A stretch of DNA of 64,000 bases. Source: Sedimentisphaerales bacterium. Lineage in GTDB: Bacteria; Planctomycetota; Phycisphaerae; Sedimentisphaerales; Anaerobacaceae. Made by a program: the position numbers and the translations under genes. The stretch covers positions 23,101-87,100 of the forward strand of contig JAFGDN010000093.1 of assembly GCA_016932095.1 (NCBI GenBank), read 5' to 3'. Below are positions 58,757 through 64,000 of this stretch, piece by piece. Under the pieces are notes generated by a model. The model ran no database searches, was not told the DNA's origin, and worked only from the letters and a program-made list of their open reading frames with translations. Position 1 is the first letter of the stretch. Each line of letters begins with the position of its first letter.

Positions 58757-61537
58757 ATGGTTCTTATAAATCCAGTATGGCTTCTTCTTGCGATACCCCT
58801 GGCGGTGTCGGTTTGGTTATTCAGGGCAAGGTCTCGATTTCTTGTTGCGGCCAGAGTCATAATGCTTGCCCTTATTTTGCTGGCGATGTGCGACCTGTCT
58901 ATAAGGATACCAAGCCGACACGGCACAGTCGTAGTCATTGCCGACAGGAGCGCATCAATGCCTCCCGACGCCGCCTCAAGGCAAAAAGAGGCCATTGAGC
59001 TTATCCAGGCAGATACGACTGAAGCGGATAACCTGGCTGTCGTATCTTTTGGCGGTGTTCCCGTTATCGAGCATCCGCCGCAGAGCGGTAAATTTGCCGG
59101 TTTTATTTCAAATCCGTCTCCTGACGGCTCAGTCCTTGCCGACGCGATGGAAACCGCCTTATCGCTGATTCCGGGTCAGTCGCCCGGCAGGATACTCGTT
59201 CTCTCGGACGGGAGATGGACGGGTAAAGACCCTGTATCCGCGGCGTCAAAGGCCGCGACGAGGAATATCGCGGTCGATTATCGTTTGCTCGAACGCTCCG
59301 CGACCAATGACCTTGCGCTCCTTCGTATAGATACCCCCTCCAGCGTTACAACCGGGGAATCGTTCATTATCACCGCCTGGGTCAAGTCGCCCGTCCAGCA
59401 GGAAATCTCTTATCGTCTCGACAGAAACGGGGCGCTCATAGCCGCCGGCACAAAGCCGGTAGTGCCGGGGTTTTCCCGTCTTACGTTTCGGGACAAGGCC
59501 GGCGGTTCCGGTACTCTTAAATATGTTCTTTCCGTTTCCGGCGGCCTGAATGACCCTATTATCGAGAACAACACGGCCAAAATACTTGTAGGAGTGGAAG
59601 GCCAAAAGCCGTTACTGTGCGTTACAAATTCCGGTCAGAAAGGTTTGGTCCGGCTGCTCGCGGCGGGGGGGCTTGATGTGCAGGCGTCGCTGCCGACATC
59701 GGTCGAGTTGACTATCGAGGGGCTTTCCGGCTATTCGGCGATAATTATCGAGGACGTGGGCGCCGGGAAAATAGGAACAGCAGGTATGGAAAACCTGGCC
59801 GGCTGGGTAACGCATACGGGCAGCGGGCTGATAATGACAGGCGGGAAGGACTCATACGGGCTCGGCGGTTATTTCAAGTCGCCGCTGGAGACCATTATGC
59901 CTGTCTCGATGGAGCTAAGACGCGAGCACAGGAAGCTGTCTGTGGCTATTGTTGTCGCGCTGGACCGTTCGGGAAGTATGACCGCGCCTGTCGGCGGGGG
60001 GCGACGAAAAATCGACCTCGCCAATCTTGCCACCGTGGAAGTCCTGAAGATGCTTTCCCCTATGGACGAAATCGGAGTCATAGCCGTTGACAGCTCGGCG
60101 CACACAATCGTTGACCTTGGTTCTGTCGAGAAAAACATTGCAAGCCAGAGCAAGATTCTCAGCATCGACTCTATGGGGGGCGGGATATTCATTTACGAGG
60201 CCCTTTCCAGGTCGGCCGCTATGCTTGCCAATGCGACGCCGCTAACTAGGCATATTATTCTCTTCGCCGACGCCGCCGACTCCGAAGAGCCGGGTGAGTA
60301 CAAAGAGCTGCTCAAAAAATGCACCGAGGCGGGTATTACCGTAAGCGTTGTCGGCTTAGGCAGGCCGGAGAACGTTGACTCGCCGCTGCTGGTCGATGTC
60401 GCCCTGAGAGGCAATGGGCGAATTTTTTTCACCGAAAGTGCAGAAGAGCTTCCGCGTCTTTTTGCACAGGATACCTTTGTTGTGGCCCGCAACACGTTTA
60501 TAGATGAGCCGACTCAGGTCCGGATAACGCCTTCGATGATAACTATCGCGGGCCGGCAATGGGATATTGACCGAAGTATAGGGGGGTATAATCTGTGTTA
60601 CCTGAGGCCGGGCGCCGAAATGCCGGCTGTTACCGTTGATGATTATAACGCGCCCGTCGTGGCCGCGTGGCATTGCGGTTCGGGCCGGGTTCTGTGCTAT
60701 ACGGGGCAGGCAGACGGGCCATTCACGGGTGATATTGCCGGCTGGGACAAAATCGGTCAGTTTCATACCAGTATGGCAAGATGGGCGGCCGGTGTTACAT
60801 CGAATCTCGGCCCGGATATGGCGCTGACACAGGAGCTTATCGCGGGCAACTGTCTTATAAAGCTGCATCTCGACCCTGCACGCAAAGACCGGGGCTTAAC
60901 CGCGATGCCAAAGGTCAGGACTCTCTATGGCGTCGCCGGCCAGACGCCGGCCGCACATACAACGACAATGCGGTTCGAGGATTCAGATACACTCGCAGCC
61001 GAAATACCCGTTGCCGGCTCATCAACGTATCTGTCAACGGTTGAAATCCCCGGCATCGGCCCTGTAACACTGTCTCCTGTATGCCTGCCTTATTCTCCTG
61101 AATTTGAGCCGGCAGAGCCATACGCCGGGGCGTCAACGCTGGCGAGGATTGCAAAGATAACCAATGGTATCGAACGCATCAAACTCAGTGATATATGGAG
61201 CGACCTGCCGAAACGGCCGCGCCTATCTTCAATGAAGCCCTGGCTGCTTATTCTTGTTGTTATTATATTGCTTATCGAGGTCCTGGAGCGGAGGATGGGT
61301 CTGATTGCGGGTGTCAGGTGGAATAGAATATTTAAGCCCATCGTTTTATTCGAGCGTCGTAAAGCTCAGGTTAGTCATAGAGTTGAAAGGCCGGAACCGC
61401 AGGCAGCGGGTATTCCTGAGCAGGCCCAGGCAAAGAGGGCTGCAAAAACAGAAGAAAAACCGGTCGCTGATGCCGGGCTGATTGACGCGATGAGCAAAGC
61501 CCGACGAAGCGCAAAGTCCAGAACGGACCATAAGTAG
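58757..61537 (+). CDS. Large membrane protein with two vWA domains and an amidotransferase-like domain
   Basis: ATG at 58757 with GGGGGAG upstream is the real start; the frame is open upstream inside the previous gene. Two N-terminal helices (residues 7-50) are followed by vWA 1 (ADRSASM at 62-68), a beta domain, a glutamine-amidotransferase-like fold (LAGWVTHTGSGLIMTGGKDS, SYGLGGYFKSPLETIMPV), vWA 2 (LDRSGSM near 401-408) and a helix near residue 835 (PWLLILVVIILLIEVLE) with a charged tail. Both vWA sites keep DxSxS. At 926 residues it is the largest protein of the cluster. Confidence 0.87.
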   Translation: MVLINPVWLLLAIPLAVSVWLFRARSRFLVAARVIMLALILLAMCDLSIRIPSRHGTVVVIADRSASMPPDAASRQKEAIELIQADTTEADNLAVVSFGGVPVIEHPPQSGKFAGFISNPSPDGSVLADAMETALSLIPGQSPGRILVLSDGRWTGKDPVSAASKAATRNIAVDYRLLERSATNDLALLRIDTPSSVTTGESFIITAWVKSPVQQEISYRLDRNGALIAAGTKPVVPGFSRLTFRDKAGGSGTLKYVLSVSGGLNDPIIENNTAKILVGVEGQKPLLCVTNSGQKGLVRLLAAGGLDVQASLPTSVELTIEGLSGYSAIIIEDVGAGKIGTAGMENLAGWVTHTGSGLIMTGGKDSYGLGGYFKSPLETIMPVSMELRREHRKLSVAIVVALDRSGSMTAPVGGGRRKIDLANLATVEVLKMLSPMDEIGVIAVDSSAHTIVDLGSVEKNIASQSKILSIDSMGGGIFIYEALSRSAAMLANATPLTRHIILFADAADSEEPGEYKELLKKCTEAGITVSVVGLGRPENVDSPLLVDVALRGNGRIFFTESAEELPRLFAQDTFVVARNTFIDEPTQVRITPSMITIAGRQWDIDRSIGGYNLCYLRPGAEMPAVTVDDYNAPVVAAWHCGSGRVLCYTGQADGPFTGDIAGWDKIGQFHTSMARWAAGVTSNLGPDMALTQELIAGNCLIKLHLDPARKDRGLTAMPKVRTLYGVAGQTPAAHTTTMRFEDSDTLAAEIPVAGSSTYLSTVEIPGIGPVTLSPVCLPYSPEFEPAEPYAGASTLARIAKITNGIERIKLSDIWSDLPKRPRLSSMKPWLLILVVIILLIEVLERRMGLIAGVRWNRIFKPIVLFERRKAQVSHRVERPEPQAAGIPEQAQAKRAAKTEEKPVADAGLIDAMSKARRSAKSRTDHK

Positions 61538-61564
61538 TTTTTGCAATGAATACGCAGGCGGGGG

Positions 61565-62146
61565 TTATGATGACGAGGACGTTGCTTCCTCAATCTTCCC
61601 GATGACCTCGGATACGTCGCCTGGTTTTGAAACGAAGCCGTCAAAACCCTTTTGCAGTAAAGCAGCCGTTTCGCTGGTTGTCAGGCGGTTGTTGGCAAGG
61701 GCGATAATCCTTATGCCACGTAAATCCTCGTCGGCGCGGATGTTTTTGCAGAGTTCCGAGGCGTCTATTTCCTTGGAAAGGAGGTTAATAAGCAGGACCT
61801 GGGGAGAGAATTTGTGGAGTATGGCTGCTGTTTCGAAAGTGCTTTTGACGATTTTGACTTCGTAGTCGGAATTGGCGTTGAGCATATCGGCCAGCGCCGA
61901 ACCGGAGTCGCCGTTGCCGTCGGCAATAACCACCCGCATACTCCCTAATGACAGGGCAGGCAAAGGCATATTATTCTGCTTCATAAAGCGAATCAGCTCG
62001 TTGATAGGAATGCGTCTGTCCTTGCTGCCCGGAATGCGATAGCCCTTAAGCTGGCCGCTGTCGAACCATTTGGAAACGGTCCGTGGCGCCACGTTGCATA
62101 TCTTGGCCACGTCGCCGGTCGTTAGAATGTTCTTGCCTTTTGCCAT
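61565..62146 (-). CDS. HTH (excisionase/MerR-like) protein with degenerate receiver domain
   Basis: Residues 7-58 are a winged HTH of the HTH_17 class (TTGDVAKICNVAPRTVSKWF, KGYRIPGSKDRRIP). Residues 70-188 are receiver-like: RVVIADGNGDS, QVLLINLLSKEIDAS, RIIALANN, FDGFVSKPGDVSEVI. In a true receiver the third strand ends in the phosphorylated Asp; here it is Asn121, while Lys174 is kept. The protein is probably not phosphorylated and may work by protein contact or ligand binding. It is convergent with the vWA gene. Confidence 0.8.
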   Translation of the reverse strand: MAKGKNILTTGDVAKICNVAPRTVSKWFDSGQLKGYRIPGSKDRRIPINELIRFMKQNNMPLPALSLGSMRVVIADGNGDSGSALADMLNANSDYEVKIVKSTFETAAILHKFSPQVLLINLLSKEIDASELCKNIRADEDLRGIRIIALANNRLTTSETAALLQKGFDGFVSKPGDVSEVIGKIEEATSSSS

Positions 62147-62345
62147 TTTTCAAATCCCTGCTCGGGTGCTGGATTGCAATTGCTTTATCGGCCTGATAAA
62201 GGGCGCTGTTTAGCAGGCCTGAACTTTTCACGCTCTGTTGCTGCCCCTGAATAGCTTGTTAAATAATACGTCCTATAAATCGAAACGGTTCCTTGCGAAA
62301 AAAAACGATTGATTGTTGATGGCGGATTATTGATAATTGAAAATT

Positions 62346-63464
62346 ATGCGCATATACCTTTCACGTCCTGATATTACGGAAAAAGAGATTCAGGCGGTAA
62401 CAGACGTGCTGCGAAGCCCGAACCTGTCGCTTGGACCCAAGCTGCCGGAGTTTGAAAATGCATTTGCGAAATACTCCGGCGTAAAGCGGGCGGTGGCGGT
62501 GAACAGCGGCACGAGCGGGTTGTATTTGTGTCTGCTTGCCCTGGGAATCGGTAAAGGCGACGAGGTGATTACGACGCCTTTTACTTTTATCGCGACCTCA
62601 AACGTAATTATGATGGCGGGGGCCGAGCCGGTGTTTGTCGATATCGACCCTGTGAGTATGAATATCGACGTGGGGGCGATTGAACGCAAAATTACCAGAA
62701 AAACAAAGGCCATTATTCCCGTCGAGGTCTTCGGTAATCCGGCGGATTTCGACAAAATTTGCCAAATCGCAGAAAAACATAAACTCATTGTTCTGGAGGA
62801 CTGTTGCGAGGCGCTCGGCTCGGCATTAAACGGCAAAAAGGCAGGGACCTTTGGCAAAATGAGCGTCTTTGCGTTTTATCCTAATAAGCAAATCACTACC
62901 GGTGAAGGCGGGATGATTCTCACTGATGACGACGATTTAGCGGATATGTGCGTGTCGCTGCGCAACCAGGGCAGGGCGAAAGCGGGCGGGTGGCTCAGTC
63001 ACGAACGGCTGGGGTATAACTATCGGCTCAGCGATATCAATTGCGCTTTGGGAATGGTTCAATTGTCGAGAGTTGATGAGATGAAAACCAAACGTCAACA
63101 GGTTGCCCGGTGGTATCAGGAAAACCTTGCCGGCGACGATAGGTTCGTAGTGCCGACCGAACCGGCGGGCTGCGATATAAACTGGTTTGTTTTTGTGATT
63201 CGTCTGGCTGACCGGTTTACCCGTCAGAATCGTGAAGAGATTTTACAAAAGATGCGGGAGGCGGGTGTTCAGGTGAGCAATTATTTCACGCCGGTTCACT
63301 TACAGCCGTTTATGGTCGAGCAATTCGGCTTCAAGCCGGGCGATTTTTCCGTTACCGAATCAATCGCCGATAGGACGATAGCGCTGCCTTACTATAACAA
63401 TCTCACAAAAGATGAGGTCAAAATCGTCTGCGACGAGCTTCGCAGGGCGGTTGATAGTTTATAA
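62346..63464 (+). CDS. DegT/DnrJ/EryC1/StrS-family aminotransferase
   Basis: ATG at 62346 is preferred over a TTG at 62337; no clear Shine-Dalgarno site is seen. The motifs VNSGTSGLYLCLLAL, VIPVEVFGNPADFDKICQI, VLEDCCEALGSALNGKKAG and FYPNKQITTGEGGMI (PLP-lysine in NKQITTGEGG) are diagnostic of the ArnB/StrS class of sugar aminotransferases. These make 3- or 4-amino-sugars for surface glycans, so it may serve the polysaccharide locus although it lies far from it. A bidirectional terminator follows. Confidence 0.88.
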   Translation: MRIYLSRPDITEKEIQAVTDVLRSPNLSLGPKLPEFENAFAKYSGVKRAVAVNSGTSGLYLCLLALGIGKGDEVITTPFTFIATSNVIMMAGAEPVFVDIDPVSMNIDVGAIERKITRKTKAIIPVEVFGNPADFDKICQIAEKHKLIVLEDCCEALGSALNGKKAGTFGKMSVFAFYPNKQITTGEGGMILTDDDDLADMCVSLRNQGRAKAGGWLSHERLGYNYRLSDINCALGMVQLSRVDEMKTKRQQVARWYQENLAGDDRFVVPTEPAGCDINWFVFVIRLADRFTRQNREEILQKMREAGVQVSNYFTPVHLQPFMVEQFGFKPGDFSVTESIADRTIALPYYNNLTKDEVKIVCDELRRAVDSL

Positions 63465-63470
63465 AAAAAA

Positions 63471-63496
63471 CGCCGTCCCGGCGAGCCGGGACGGCG
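63471..63496. terminator. Bidirectional intrinsic terminator between convergent genes
   Basis: CGCCGTCCCG (63471-63480) and CGGGACGGCG (63487-63496) form a perfect 10-bp stem with a six-base loop. It is flanked by eight A on the left (a T tract for the - strand) and by CATTTATTTG on the right. Confidence 0.8.
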
Positions 63497-63515
63497 CATT
63501 TATTTGCTGCGGCGA

Positions 63516-64000
63516 TTACTTTGGTAATTGGTCTGCGGTTATCTCTCGCACGGTCAGGTCGGCGTAAATGACGCGGTAGTTTTCGCTGCCTGTCGGCTTA
63601 TACCAGAATATCGGCGTATCGGGAGTGTCGATTTTGACGCCGTTACCCGCGTATCGCCAATTGCTGTCTTCAGGAAGCTTCCCGGTAAAAAGCAGCGCCT
63701 GGTACATTAGCTGGGGGTCAGCGTTTTTCCATACCTCTTTGAGTTTGCCCTGTTTTGCCATTTCCATTGTAATTTTGGCTATTTCAGGACCCACGACTAT
63801 GGGCGGGAAGGTTTCGTCAGTATTAGATTCGGCCCACCATCGCAACCAGTTAATGAATGTTTCTTCTGTCTCCAGGGAAACATCGCTTTTAAGCTCAACA
63901 TTTTGTGCCTTTAAACCGGCAGGCGGCGTCAAACTGAATAGTGTTTCATCCAGCTCGACATCGAATTTGATATTCTTGATGATTTTGTTCATTCCGGGGG
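63516..64000 (-). CDS. Unknown protein, C-terminal part (5' end outside window)
   Basis: The frame stays open to the right window edge (codons for Pro-Gly before the Met at 63992), so that Met is probably internal. The visible part begins with FDVELDETLFSLTPPAGLK, a LolA-like ending seen in DUF2092-type or lipoprotein-carrier-like proteins, and continues with an extra 120 residues containing GPEIAKITMEMAKQGKLKEV and a final beta part (ENYRVIYADLTVREI). I do not recognise the extra part. The stop codon is followed by the shared terminator at 63471. Confidence 0.55.
   Translation of the reverse strand, partial: PGMNKIIKNIKFDVELDETLFSLTPPAGLKAQNVELKSDVSLETEETFINWLRWWAESNTDETFPPIVVGPEIAKITMEMAKQGKLKEVWKNADPQLMYQALLFTGKLPEDSNWRYAGNGVKIDTPDTPIFWYKPTGSENYRVIYADLTVREITADQLPK

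Noticed and set aside
1..64000. tRNA, rRNA, CRISPR array, transposase or integrase genes
   Set aside because: I scanned the gaps and found no cloverleaf, rRNA-like segment, regular repeat-spacer array or DDE/recombinase motif.

Overview
The window looks like a piece of a Planctomycetota chromosome, probably a Phycisphaerae or Sedimentisphaerales-like lineage. That placement is an inference from gene content: a MoxR / DUF58 / BatA-type vWA cluster next to an ABC-2 transporter, FkbM methyltransferases, a GH57 / GT4 / debranching-enzyme alpha-glucan set, and many exported proteins of unknown function. No rRNA, tRNA, CRISPR array, transposase or prophage was seen.

Region 1 (1-27350, all + strand) is a large surface-polysaccharide locus. 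It holds export parts (SLBB protein cut by the window edge, Wzz-like co-polymerase, MurJ-family flippase, Wzy-like polymerase, initiating sugar-phosphate transferase) and decorating or assembly enzymes (several glycosyltransferases, two FkbM methyltransferases of which one is frameshifted, two other SAM methyltransferases, a radical SAM/SPASM protein, a glutamine-dependent asparagine-synthase homologue). From 16679 to 24448 follows a tightly overlapping nine-gene nucleotide-sugar module: SDR epimerase, nucleotidyltransferase, heptose-kinase-like GHMP kinase, a UDP-glucose-dehydrogenase homologue whose catalytic Cys is Thr, SDR, Gfo/Idh oxidoreductase, GmhB-like phosphatase, SIS isomerase and a transaldolase-family enzyme. 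Its kinase, phosphatase, isomerase and nucleotidyltransferase mirror the GDP-D-glycero-D-manno-heptose pathway, and the Gmd/Fcl pair at 25396-27350 may act on the same or a related GDP-sugar.

Region 2 (27400-40650) is mixed housekeeping: exported and cytosolic unknowns, a metallo-beta-lactamase-fold protein, a 35-residue basic protein, an M48 protease with a zinc-ribbon tail, a CorA-like transporter, a zinc-finger protein, and an alpha-glucan group (GH57, GT4 and, further on, a debranching enzyme). Between them sits a 61-residue single-histone-fold protein resembling the bacterial histone of Bdellovibrio, with its own terminators.

Region 3 (40654-48750, - strand) is a tryptophan operon, trpE-G-D-F-(ankyrin lipoprotein)-B-A, without trpC. 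Upstream of trpE the sequence shows a complete classical attenuator: a consensus promoter, a 16-residue leader peptide with tandem Trp codons, and mutually exclusive 1:2, 2:3 and 3:4 hairpins ending in a terminator.

Region 4 (48980-61537, + strand) is a glycine-zipper lipoprotein followed by an eight-gene membrane-associated cluster: coiled-coil membrane protein, MoxR ATPase, large membrane protein, ABC-2 ATPase and permease, DUF58 protein and two vWA membrane proteins. The end holds an HTH plus degenerate receiver protein, a DegT-family aminotransferase, and the C-terminal part of an unknown protein.
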